Shown one piece after another: positions 50,081 to 61,897 of a stretch of DNA of 64,000 nucleotides. The notes below the pieces were generated by a model. That model saw only the letters and a list, made by a program, of their open reading frames with translations, made no database searches and was not told the origin of the DNA. The stretch lies in NCBI GenBank assembly GCA_963691655.1, contig OY829329.1, positions 15,452,708-15,516,707 of the forward strand. The letters are read 5' to 3'. This stretch comes from Toxonevra muliebris. Lineage: Eukaryota > Arthropoda > Insecta > Diptera > Pallopteridae. Both the position numbers and the translations under genes were made by a program. Numbering within the stretch: the first letter of the stretch is position 1; every line of letters begins with the position of its first letter.

Positions 50081-53000
50081 TCGAAGTCCGAACTTGTCAG
50101 AACTCAGCCGAAATACGTATTAAGAGCAGAACTTCTCAAATCGAATAATATCTTTAACAGCGAGAGTTGAGAATTTGAAAAAATTTCACTTAGAAAATCA
50201 GAGAAAAATCAGTTTCGCTAGAAATGTCGAAATTTTGATCGTCATACTCGTAACTAACCTAGAGATATGAGCTGATTTCAAACACTTTTTTCCCCTACAA
50301 ATCACTGAAGACCCTAAACTGTATGTGGGGCTTTAGTCGATGGTATAATTTAACATTCCCGGTAAAATAATCCGAATGGTAATTCAACTTTAAGTGCACT
50401 TGGTTTTAAGTTCTGAAATTGGTCGTTGAATCTCTGGATATTCCACAGAAAACCAAGCTCAAAGTATACACTACTTCAGGCTAATTGTAGGCTTCTATGG
50501 TTGTATAATCATTAACACCTTTGGCAGGCGAGACTTACGCTAACAATATTCATAATATACCATATTCCAATACATTCACGATAAATACCTACATAGTACA
50601 CCAGCGAATTTCTCATAGCCTCAAAAGCCAAAGTTTGAATTCTTATTTTGAGCACCAAAAAATAGGCACCAAGCACTAGAGAATCAATTGGAGGGGGAAG
50701 GGGGAGGGGGGGGGCGGTCCGGTGAAGATGCGAAGGGAAAGCTAAAGATTAACCCCAAATGGTATCTCTGACAACCCTAAGTCAATTCGTTCACAAGCGG
50801 CGAATTTTTAGTCCAGGGTCTCTCCAATAACTGAGGTCTGAATTCGTATTTTACGCACTACAATATATATAGCTGATTTAAGAAGGAAGGGGCTTAATGA
50901 TAAAACCCAAATGGGATCTCAAATACCCAGGAAAAAAGACCACAACTCACTCCATCTTTTACACTGCTCAACCAAGTCCAATAATTCAAACCAAAACCAC
51001 TTCTGTTGTCGTCCATATAATACGTAACACGTTTTTAGGCCATTTCCGACCTCGTACCCTCTATCTCATCCTCCCTCCCCCCGCACCCTCTCCCCCACAT
51101 GACACACGTTGTCACAAAGTTTTGGCACCCCGCCCTCCTCGACGTCACGTCACACCCTGATTTTTTCAAAATTCTACCATCTTTATGGTGGAACGGTGAA
51201 TCAATTTTGTCCGTAAAAATTCAAATAATTTATACTGAACTTTTTTGCAAAAGCCCGCAAGACCAGACCTAATTTCAGTTTTGAAATTGACCGAGAATTC
51301 TGTTATTTTGAAACTTCCTCAACAGGCTGAACCAAGGAACATAACTTTCTTTCATTCGTGTACAAATATATCACGCATACCACGAGAGGACGAATCCTGT
51401 AATGACATGATTTGATTATTACTATTCTGTGAAAAATTCGCTAGTATACGTTTACGATTTTCGAGCTACCGAAGACCTCAAATACTATCTCAATATACGA
51501 AGAGATCACTGGTTCCCATTCCCTCCCCCTCACCCCTCCCAACAAATAAGCAGTCTCAAACTTTCAACTAGTTTCTTATAGATAAATTGCTCACTGAATT
51601 CGGATCTGTAAAAAAAATTCGTAATAGGCCCCCGTGGTTCGACCAGACATGCAATTTATTTATATATATGAAAAATCTTTCCGAAATACTAAAATGTTAA
51701 AATTTGGCATAACAAGCCTCAGATTTTGACAAATTTTCTCTTTATCGAATTTGACTCAAAATTTTGTGAACAGAAAAAAGCCCCAGATTTTGACAAATTT
51801 TCTTTTTCACGGATTCGACTCGGGATACCTCGTCAAAATTTTTGCCTGACAAAGGTTAATTATAGATACCGTGACCAGAGACAACCTCTAAATTTTTTCA
51901 AATTTTCTCTTTCTTGAATTTAACTAGGGACTCCTCGTCATAATCACGAAACTTTGCTTTGGTCTGAGATTTTCGAAAACTTGTTTATAGATTTTTGCAT
52001 TTGTTCCATTCCAAGTATAAGCCTAAAAAATTATGGCATGAGAAAATTTCTTTAGCGTGCCGAATAGTGTATCCAAGGAGAGGAGAGAGCTTATGGTACC
52101 TTTTTTTCCTCCGTTCCCCCTTTCCCCTTTGGATGTGCTAGTAAGTTTGCTTAATTCTATAAAAAAATATTTGAGCAATCCCAGACCTTCGAAATCATCC
52201 AGACATGTGTAATCCAAGCCTTTCTTTCATATAAAAAGTTTTCTTGAAATTTCAACTGTAATGCGAAAGTAAAGTGTTTTTAAAGTGTTGCAAATACCGC
52301 GTGGTCATACCATTTAACTTTAGATAGCTAAATTGGAAGAAATAATCTGAACATAGAATAGTTTTTTTATTGACTCAAGGTAAAATATAGAAGTTGGGCA
52401 TGAGTTTCAGCGACCAAGGGTTCGGTCGAAGTTTGCACGAAAAGTTTCCGTTATATTGTGTATGCACATTCCAAGAAACTTGAAATTATTCTCTCTTTTA
52501 AGCCTTTCAGAACCCACCAACACATCTGTGCTGGTAGAATCTAACGCTTTCATTCTTTATTCGTTATGATGAATAATCCAAATCAAATAACTTAATTTTT
52601 TACTTGAGATTAAAAGGAATAAACAGGGTAAATGTATTTAAAGCTTTCTAAATGTCCCATACACAACTTCTCTGCTAAAAGTTAATGACCTCAAGCATGA
52701 TTATCATACACATACCATGTTAACAAAATTGAATTGGCTGAATTAAACTGTCTGTCACTTAATTTTTTGATTGAAAATATTGTGATATCAAGCATAAAAT
52801 GATATCAAAACTGGGCAATGATTTAGTTTAAATTTTGTTATATGATTTTTATTTATAAATATAAATTTCTTATGCTATCAATAAATAATAAAAAAAAATA
52901 AAAAAAAGTGAAATACTTTTTTTTTTCTCCGCACATGATGACAATTGAAATCAAAAGTGTAAACGATGCCGCACATTTCAGTTCCACTTTAGCAACGCAG

Positions 53001-53124
53001 CAGTCATCAATAAGGAAAATAATCGCAAGGCAACCAACGATCAACAAACTAATAACAAAACAACAACAACAATCAAGAGGAACATTTATAATCAGGTAGT
53101 CGTCGTCGTTATGGACGTTGTATA
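50081..53124. other. Intronic sequence with C/G-rich runs and local duplication
   Basis: G-run cluster at 50690-50717, C-run clusters at 51060-51098 and 51519-51540. CCCCAGATTTTGACAAATTTTCT and CTCAGATTTTGACAAATTTTCT at about 51780 and 51718 indicate a short degenerate tandem repeat (51640-51960). No gene recognised. Confidence 0.5.
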
Positions 53125-53849
53125 CAGTAATCCCTGGTTAATTGAACTTCGATTAATTTAACTACGTTTAATTAAATTTCGGTCAATTTAACTTCGTTTA
53201 ATTGAATTTCGGTTAATTTAACTTCGGTTAATTGGATTTCATTTAACGGAGAACTTCGGTTAATTTAACTCCGGTTAATTTAACTTCCGTTAATTGAACT
53301 CCGTTGAAATGTTCTCCGGTTAATTTAGCTCCTGTTAATTTAACTATGGTTAGCTTAACTCGGGTTAATTTAACTCCGGTTAGTTTACCTCTGGTTAGTC
53401 GAGCTCCGATTAATTGAACTCAGGTTGATTTAACTCCGGTTAACTTAACTCGGGTTAATTTAACTCCAGTTAATTTAATTCCGGTTAATATAACTCGGGT
53501 TAATTAAAATCTGGTTGATTGGACTCCAGTTAATTGAACTCCGGGAAAATGATCTCCGGTTAATTTAGCTGCGGTTAATTTAACTCAGGTTAATTTAACC
53601 CCGGTTAATTTAACTCGGATTAATTGGACTTCAGTTAATTGGACTCTAGTTAATTGGACTCTAGTTTATTGGACTCTAGTTAATTGGACTCTAGTTATTT
53701 GGACTCTAGTTAATTGATCTCCGGTTAACTAAACTTCGGTCAATTTAACCCCGGTCAATTGACTTCTATTTAAATGCGTTTTTCTTTTAATCGCCTCTTA
53801 ATCTTAAACATAAGTTTTTAATTCAAAATTTACTAAGCGGGGATTACTG
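53125..53849. mobile_element. pogo/Tc1-like non-autonomous element with internal minisatellite
   Basis: Begins CAGTAATCCCTGGTTA; the reverse complement of its right end reads CAGTAATCCCCGCTTA, 14 of 16 matching. It is flanked by TA on both sides (53123-53124, 53850-53851). TA duplication and CAGT-type ends fit the Tc1/mariner-pogo group. There is no transposase. Nearly the whole interior is a 15-bp repeat. Confidence 0.8.
53138..53770. repeat. 15-bp minisatellite (GGTTAATTTAACTCC)
   Basis: About 42 units of GGTTAATTTAACTCC, with TTAATTGGACTCTAG variants clustered at 53626-53715. The first unit begins within the left terminal repeat of the transposon. Confidence 0.93.
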
Positions 53850-53851
53850 TA

Positions 53852-55249
53852 CTCATAGTAGTGGTTGGTAAATCGTGTAATGTTGTTGTAGTAAGAAGAA
53901 GAAGAAGCATATATAGAAAAATATTTTCAACTAACACATAGTAAAAGTTAACAAATCGCACAATTGCAACATCGTGTTTGCCGCAATTCCATGAAATATG
54001 ATTTGCCCCAATCGACTTGGTTAGATGATTTTTCATTCTTTTTGGTACGAGTAGTAGATACTCGTATGTTGCTGCCGCTGCTGCTTGCTTGTTGCATTCA
54101 AATCCCAAGCGAGCTGTCACACACACACACACACACACTGATGCTATCATAGCACAATGTCGTCGCATTGTTGACCAAGAGCTCAATTTCAAACGGTGTA
54201 CACCATCATCATCATCAGCATCACTAGCAGCAGTAAGCATCATCACTCTGCAACTAGCAACAGCAGTCAGCAACAGCAAACGCAGCGTAACTGCTTTTAC
54301 GCTCTATACCTTTACACATACACGCTCTACGTAAACGCTTACTCCACGAGAACGCTAAGATTTATTTTGTCTGCAATTATTCTTCATACAGTGGGTAGGT
54401 AGTACACGCTAGTTTTTTTTTCTTCATCTTCTTAATGCTATTACTGCTCAGTTCTCCACTTCTTCATGAGCCACCAGCCACCTCTAGTCCAACAACCCGT
54501 CGACCCGATCCGTTCCTCTTTCTTTCTATCCATGAGTTTTAGTTGTTTACTGGTTGTTATCTACTTGCTTCCTTCCTTTAGTAACTTCTTTTTTTAGCTT
54601 TTTTTTTAGCCAACCACCCCAGAATATTTAAGTTTTTGCAAATTTTCTTTAATTTTTCTGGTTAGCTCTAGCTGGGGGCTATTAGGTGAAGACAGTTTAT
54701 AATCTTTTTTGTTGTTGTTTTTTTCTTTTCTTTTTGTTTCGTTTCTTTCTTGCATTTCAGCGTTTTCAGTTCATTTCTTCTTTCCTCTCTCGCTCGCTCG
54801 TTGTTCTTTTCTCCACTGGCCGTTTGGTATTTATTACTCGCCAGCTATCGTAAGTGACTTGAAAAAGGCAAACAAAAAAAAAAAAAGAAAAAAAAAATTA
54901 ATTGCCTCATTTAGGGCCCCATTTCGTTTATTGATGGAGTGTAATTAGTCTGTGTCAGGTTCGGGGTTTATTCGCAATTGTTACAATCTTGCAGTCATTT
55001 CGATTGTTGGTTGTTGTTGCTCTTACGCCGACGAGTACTGTATGCACTGAGTATGTACATTTTATCGGGTACTACTTTGATATATTTGTTTGTCTGAGAG
55101 GTTAAGCTTTATTTTTTGGATTTTCACAGCATACCAACTACTTACATATTTTAAAGATATTTTGCTGTGTACTTGCTGAATTCCGAAATATTCCACACAG
55201 ATACTTGAATCAGGATTTATGTAGAGTTATTACCTCGTAACTCGATTTA
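53852..55249. other. Intronic sequence with microsatellites
   Basis: AAGAAGAAG at 53896, (AC)n at 54119-54138, CAT/CAG stretches 54204-54280. The reverse frame 53833-54279 overlaps these and the transposon end and is not accepted as a gene. Confidence 0.5.
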
Positions 55250-56930
55250 TTCCTTTTTGGGAATATTTTCCCATTCTCCAGCTCAGGAATTGTCGATGCC
55301 AGCTCGGCAGGCACAGACGAAAACTAAAACCTTTCATTGAAATCACGGTTGTCACGGCGTTACTTTCTATGTACCAGATCTCGCCGCATTAAGAGTTCAT
55401 TTGATCTTGCACTCTACGTTGTAAAACTCATAAGTTTTTTAAATTTCAGCGCAGGCGAACCCATAATTTTTTCAATGTTCTAGCCACTTGAATTCAATTA
55501 AACTGGTCTCGTTATATTTCATTACCGTTGTAAAATAATATGTGTCAACATAGAGCCGCGTCAGTACAGCCAGCCATAGATTTCGCCAAGTTTCGCCTTT
55601 CAAATATGACTTTACTCAACTCCTCAATGCTCGGGCATGATAAAACTCAGTCTTATTTCTTTATTGGCAAACCCTGTTGCAAAGACTAAAGCATCGATTT
55701 TATGAAACTTAATCATTCGAATGGAATAAATCTCACCTCGTCAGATTTCGCCAATGTTTCGGCATGAGAATGATTATTTTAAAGCTCGTAGACACCCTCA
55801 ACGATGGCAAAGAATAAGTTGCTAAGTTTCCCCTCGAATATCCTCCTTCTCAGTTTCCTCAGATTTTGTAAATAATTCAGCATTAACAGTTTTGTATTGT
55901 CCTCTTTCAGACAAGTTTCGGCGAAGCCATAAATCTCACGGATTTTCCCATTTTGTGAAATTTTCTCATTTGAATCGTATAAATCTCACCTCGTCAGATT
56001 TCGCCAAGGTTTCGGCATAATAATGATTGTCAATGATGACAATGCTTAAGTTAACAAGTTTCGCACTTTAACATAACTCATCCTCCTTCTCAGTCTTCTC
56101 GTCAGATTCTGCAAATATTTCAGCATTAAAGGCTTTGCACTGTCCGAGTTCAGATAAGTTTCGGCAAGGCCATAAATCTAACGAAGTTTCCTCTTCCGAA
56201 TAAAACAAAGCTCAGTTCGCCAGTTTCCACAACTTTCCCATTAGTGCAAAGCTTCTAAATACCATCAACCCATAGATTTCCCCAAGATTATTCTCTTCTT
56301 CAGATAGATTTTGGGATCCGTAAACAGTTTCTACTTGGTAGATACCATCAATGCAGAGATGTCTAAGTTTTTGTGATTTCATCAATGTTCGAAAGTGATA
56401 AGAGGGCACACATTTAGAGGATCCTGCTTGAAAAATACATACATGGCCAATGAGTTCCCGATATTTTCCCTCTTGAATGCAACAAAATTAACCGTCACTG
56501 TTTTGGCATGGCAAAGGTCAAAAACGAGTTCTTGAAATCATCAACGGAGACAAACCATGTATTTCGAAAAATTCTTTTCTCAAATCCATATAAGTTTGCT
56601 TCGTGTTATGAATGAAAACAAAGCTCGACTATTCGCCAATTTTTCCGCATTACGTTCAAGGCTCCTAGTTATGGTGCGTACACTATGATAAAAACTAAAT
56701 GTTTGTGATATTCGATCTCAAATTCATCCAAGCTTACTCACCTAACAGATTTCGAGTTCAGTAAACAGCTTCTATTTGGTAAACCCCGCCAACGAAGACA
56801 AACCATCGATTTTGTGAATTCTTTGCCATTTGAATGCGACTTAGCTTGCCTGGCCTGGTTTCGGCACCTCAGACTCAAGATTGATCTTCGAAATTGGTAG
56901 ACAACGGAATCAAAAAAGGGTGGAATTTTA
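55250..56930. repeat. Degenerate tandem array (CTCGTCAGATTTCGCCAA...)
   Basis: ATAAATCTCACCTCGTCAGATTTCGCCAA occurs twice, near 55726 and 55979, about 253 bases apart. Related words (TTTCGGCATGA, GATAAGTTTCGGCAAGGCCATAAATCT, ACAAAGCTC) recur throughout with strong drift. Confidence 0.72.
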
Positions 56931-57493
56931 GGCATAACCACATTTTCTTGCCTTCTTTCCTACTGACCTAACTTAAGGTTTTGTTTCATTCTTCCACCAG
57001 TTATTGTCAGCCGTCCAACCTGCTAATTTCCTTACCGCTTCATATCGACTTCATATTTTATATTGTTTTCATGGATGTTGAATTCGCTATGCTTAACCAT
57101 TTCTTTACTCCCGTTTCTACTTAACAACCGGTCAAAGTTGGAAGAGAACTCTAGTAAAAAAATTGTAAAATTCTATAATAGAATTTACGCTTCATATCGG
57201 ACCTCCATATCACAATGACTCTCCATACATTTTGGCCTCATGACCCTCAAAAATTGTGGAAAAACTTTATCTCTTTTATTCATTTATTAAAAAAAAAAAA
57301 AACTATAAGCCAAAATTAAATATTGAGATGCTCTGACCACGAATTATATATAATTTGTCGGTGAAAGGTTCCATACCTCTCCTCACCGCCTTAGACCTTA
57401 TAACCGTCTTAAGTTGAGAGGGAAAATATGCCAAAATCTTACTTAAAACCCAATCAGGGAGTTTAAGATTGAGGTTGGTAGTTTGATATAGTA

Positions 57494-57738
57494 CGACCTC
57501 GATAGTCTTGTGGATAGTGCGCTAGACTTTCACCCGAAAGGTTGCGGGTTCGATTCACGTCTTCGTCTTGTAGTTAATTCTCATAAACTGCTTATATTCA
57601 CTGTCGATATGAAGTGAATGAGAATTATAAAAAAGTATACAAGTACAAATCTTGGGAGGCAATGGCAAAACCATCAAGTGATAACAAATTGCCACATCTC
57701 CGTTCAGAACCGGCGTTAAACTGTAGGTCCAACCATCG
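57494..57738 (+). mobile_element. tRNA-derived SINE copy with well-kept promoter boxes
   Basis: A-box-like TAGTCTTGTGGATAGTGCG and B-box GGTTCGATTC at 57548 are spaced as in a tRNA, but the acceptor ends do not pair, so it is not a working tRNA. Body GGGAGGCAATGGCAAAACC, tail CGGCGTTAAACTGTAGGTCC, as in the copy at 41891. Confidence 0.78.
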
Positions 57739-57805
57739 CCTCTGTGATCTAGTGGTAACATGCTAAACTATTGTCTCTGGAGTCCTGGGTTCAGTTTTCA
57801 GCTAT
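57739..57805 (+). mobile_element. Second SINE head directly after the first
   Basis: CCTCTGTGATCTAGTGGTAA then CATGCTAAACTATTGTCTCTGG, and B-box-like GGGTTCAGTTTTC. The body is not recognisable beyond about 57810. Confidence 0.62.
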
Positions 57806-59484
57806 GGTATAGTTTCTTATCTATCTTTATTTCTGTCTTCCTTTCTATCTGACTTTCAGGCCGTTCCATCCTTTAGATAATAAAAGATAAAGTAAACGCT
57901 TGCGATTAAATATTTTTCTTACCAGGATTCTAAATCTCCACACCAAAATTTCTCCTCACATGTTTGACTTCCTAACCTAAATTCAGTCTGAAAATTATTG
58001 AGGTTTGAGAACAAGACATAACGCCCAAAACCTTTTAAGTTCTCCGGTTATCTGGCGCTTTATTGAATGTCTTCAGATTGGATGTCCTCTGGCTGATGTG
58101 TACTTATGAAGTAGTTTTAAATGAATGATATCTGCTAAATACAGAACACCGAATAGATTGAAAAACCCCATAACTTCCCGAGTATTTTTTTAGTAGTATA
58201 AGCAACTGTGTAGGCTTTCGTTATGCTTTCTATGCTTGATATTGAGTCCCCAACCGAGTCTTATTATTAATTTTTTATGTCTAGATTACAACTCTAGACT
58301 GGAGACCTATTTTTTACCCATCATTTTTTGACACGTACACAAAACCATATGACTATGCTCTATAAGGAGTTTCCAATTTGATTTATTGTCTATTGTGACC
58401 CCAAGGAACTACCTGGTATTCTGAGTAATATCCACTGAATTCAAAAAGAGAACTATGGTATATGAACACTCCTTGACTATGCTAGATAAGGAATTTTAAA
58501 TTGGGATTAATTTCTATTGTGGCCCTAAGGAACTACCTGGTATTCTAAATAAAAAGCATTTCAATTTCCTAAAAAGTTAGTCTTCTTAGAACCAGTGGTG
58601 TATATTACTTTTTTTTTTTATTTTGAACTCATAAAAAAAAGACGGCTTCATAAAATCAAAACACATTCAATATAAATATAACTAAAATGCAATCACTGCA
58701 GTATATTTGTAAAATTAGTTAGTAAATTAATCAAACATGTTGCAAATTTTGTTGCTGCTATCCTTTGCATAATTTTGCACAGAGTTGCAATTTATAATTA
58801 TTATTGTTGTTATTATATTTGATTATCTTCATACATGCATATATCATTCTGTTGCAGTAACAATTTTATACCGAAACGAAGGTGCATGCATGTTGCATTG
58901 AACATCAATATTGATTTGCAATTTGTGAACGAGTATATATTCAGATCTATAGCTACTGTGCTACATATACTACATAGCATGTGTAGTTAGTTAAGCCTGC
59001 ACTAGGTATGTACGCCATGATTGTCATTCTTTAAGTTACCGGCACAATACATACGTATGCAATTTCATCGATCGAGTCTAATAGTACTGAAGCATTTGCA
59101 ACTTACTGTTGTCTAGACATGCTGCTGCTTCCTTCTACTATTGCTTTTTTTTAGTAACATAGCCAGTCAGCCAGCCAGCTAGCTAGCCAGTCAGTCTATA
59201 ATTTGTCTTTGTAATAGAATCCTTATATTTAATTTTAAGTTGCAACAATCAATTTTTCAACGCTTCTCAGAAAAACAAAACAAATTCTTCCTTTAAGGTG
59301 TATTGAGATGGAAGGCAATATATTTTTCGTTTTATAATGTAGGTGCATATGTATGGAAATACAACGTTGTTTTTATGGGTTTGTATGTGTGTGTGTCGGT
59401 GATGTGTAATTTGTAATCAAATTTTTTGCTGGGTTCTGTCGTTGTTGGTTTCTCAAAAGCAATCCAGAAATATTAAAGTCACTA
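57806..59484. other. Intronic sequence with one local duplication
   Basis: A ~124-bp imperfect tandem duplication at 58340-58565 (AAGGAACTACCTGGTATTCT at about 58403 and 58528). Otherwise AT-rich with no gene signal. Confidence 0.55.
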
Positions 59485-60404
59485 AGAATGTAACGAAAAT
59501 ACCGAATGTTATTAGAAATTTTATACGAAATGTTACGAAAATATTCATGGACTTGAAATTTTGAACGGTATTCAGCCTAAAATGTTACGAAAATGTTCAT
59601 CAACTACAAATTTTGAACGGTCTTCAGCATAGAATGTTACGAAAATGTTCATTACCTAGAAATTATGAACGGTCTTCAGCCTAGAATCTTACGAAAATGT
59701 TAAGTGACTAGAAATTTTGAAAGGTTTTCAGCCTAGAATGCTGTGAAAATGTTCATTGACTAGAAATTTTGAACGGTCTTCAACCCAGAATGTTACGAAA
59801 ATGTTCATTGACTAGAAATTATGAATAGCCTTAAGCCTAGAATGTTACGAAAATGTTCATTGATTAGAAATTTTGTACGAAATGTTACGAAAATATTCAT
59901 GGACTTGAAATTTTGAACTGTCTTCAGCCTAAAATGTTACGAAAATGTTCATTGACTAGACATTATGAATGGCCTTCAGCCTAGAATGTTACGAAAATGT
60001 TCATTACCTAGCAATTATGAACGGTCTTCAGCCTAGAATCTTACGAAAATGTTAAGTGACTAGAAATTTTGAAAGGTTTTCAGCCTAGAATGCTGTGAAA
60101 ATGTTCATTGACTAGAAATTTTGAACGACCTTCAACCTAGAATGTTACGAAAATGTTCATTAACAAGAAATTTTGAACGGTCTTCATCCTAGAATGTTAC
60201 GAAAATGTTCATTGACTAGAAATTTTGAACGGTCTTCAGCCTAGAATGTTACTAAAATGTTCATTACTTAGAAATTATGAACGATCTTCAGCCTAGAATG
60301 TTACGAAAATGTTCAATGACTAGAAATTATGAACGATCTTCAGCCTAGAATGTTACGAAAATGTTCATTGGCTTAAAATTATGAACGGTTTCCAGCCTAG
60401 AATA
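59485..60404. repeat. 52-bp tandem repeat, ~17-18 units
   Basis: Unit AATGTTACGAAAATGTTCAT, then TGACTAGAAATTTTGAACGG, then TCTTCAGCCTAG. Successive starts such as 59581 and 59633 are 52 bases apart. A 352-bp higher-order block is repeated once (59529-59880 and 59881-60232). Confidence 0.93.
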
Positions 60405-60944
60405 GTATCCTGAACAAACACAGATCGTATTAGATACGATACTCAGTTTGGAATTTAAATATTGAGCAGAGATTTATGAAAATCTATAAAGTTTTGTAGT
60501 TTCACCTGGAAACGCGGAAAAGGAGAGCCCTTTGTATGGAGTTTTTCATCGATGGGTTCAATATAAACATTGCAAACTCCTTCCTCTCTTAGATCTACTA
60601 GTGTCTTCATGATTTCCTTGCGTTAGAAATAATAAAAGTAATGGACAAAACGAACGAATTAGAATGGCAAGCATTTCTTTAGATCAGCGGCCTCTCTGAC
60701 TCTGACTTTTTAAAATTCAGTAATCGGAAATGGAACAGGCTATCCACTTTTATTACAGCAAGTAAAATTTGAGTCAAAAAAACCTCACCAGAATTATGCT
60801 AAATTCAAGTCGATCGAACATATGGTATAGCTAAATTGATCGCAAATCTTAAAAAAAGTGAGACCCCGGCAGGTGAACCTTAGATTAAAGAAGTCGGGGG
60901 AAAATAAACTATAAAAAATAATTTACTAGATCATTTGTATCAAG

Positions 60945-61143
60945 CTTACAACTAAGGATTCAAAACAAGACTTCGTGGATGAGTGCCCCTTGTGTGGACT
61001 TAATCCGAGTAACAGAGAGCACCTTTTCACTTGCCAGCAGAACCCGACAAACTTGACAATAATATTTTTTGGGCACACCTAACTGACGCAGCCCAACTTT
61101 TGGGCCTGTGTCATTACGAACGGAAGGAAACAGTTGACGGTTG
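60945..61143 (+). pseudogene. Degraded 3' end of a LINE reverse-transcriptase ORF
   Basis: Frame from about 60945 reads DECPLCGLNPSNREHLFTC, a CX2C...HX4C zinc-knuckle of the kind found at the C-terminus of insect non-LTR retrotransposon ORF2, followed by NPTNLT. The frame stops at TAA (61080). A neighbouring frame then continues with TDAAQLLGL to TGA at 61143, so a frameshift separates the two parts. No upstream RT domain remains in the window. Confidence 0.62.
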
Positions 61144-61468
61144 AAGCGAATGACGAATTAAAACCAATAACAAGAATTTTAGAAAAAAAAATTCAATTAA
61201 GTAGGTTCGGAAAATTTTTCTTCGAATTTGTCAGTCAAACAACGAAAAGGAAAAGTACAAGATTTTTTCGCCTTGAATTGTAGAACTGTTACCCAATACC
61301 GAATAAAACGGAAGCACATCTATGCCGAATTTTGTGGCCGAAAATTGCATCGGTTTCAGCTGATGTCTGAGTACTTAGCAGTAGTTAAAATTCTTGTTCC
61401 AAACTCATCAGGCAAACAGCAACAATTTGACTAGATGAGAAAAGAGCTTAGGAGTTATGCGTCTTAAA

Positions 61469-61897
61469 TTAACCCTTTCATGCCCGCTGTTGTCTATGGG
61501 TAACATTTGCTTTGATGTGGCATAAAATATGTCATTTTTAGATTTTTTGTCTTTGAAGTCAAGTCAAAAATCTAAGTACAAAAATTATTCGTAAATTCTT
61601 TCCCATTAATTTTTTCAAAAAAATGCTTTAAACTATTACTAAGCGGGAATTTTTATTATAAAATATGTTTATAAAAGACAAGAGAATATGAAAATAAAAA
61701 AATTGAGAAAAATGGTTATCCAGTGGTTGTCAACAGCTCCAAGGCTTTTTTTTTTTTTTAACCTTTAATAAAAGACGGACAAATCACAATAAAGGGATGA
61801 AATTTTGTGTGATGATTGTGAATGTCCTAAGTACCCATAATTATGGTATAAGAGATGACCATCAAGCCCTATTAAAATTTGGGCTTGAAAGGGTTAA
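61469..61897. mobile_element. TTAA-flanked MITE, third interior type
   Basis: 429 bp. Left end TTAACCCTTTCATGCCC, right end (reverse complement) TTAACCCTTTCAAGCCC, 16 of 17 matching, TTAA at both sides. The interior shows no similarity to the dimeric family and has no coding frame. Confidence 0.83.

Noticed and set aside
53833..54279. 148-codon reverse-strand frame
   Set aside because: It overlaps a transposon end, an AC microsatellite and CAT/CAG stretches. Its composition follows those repeats.
57494..57570. Candidate tRNA gene with good A and B boxes
   Set aside because: Acceptor stem halves do not pair, and a shared SINE body and tail follow it.
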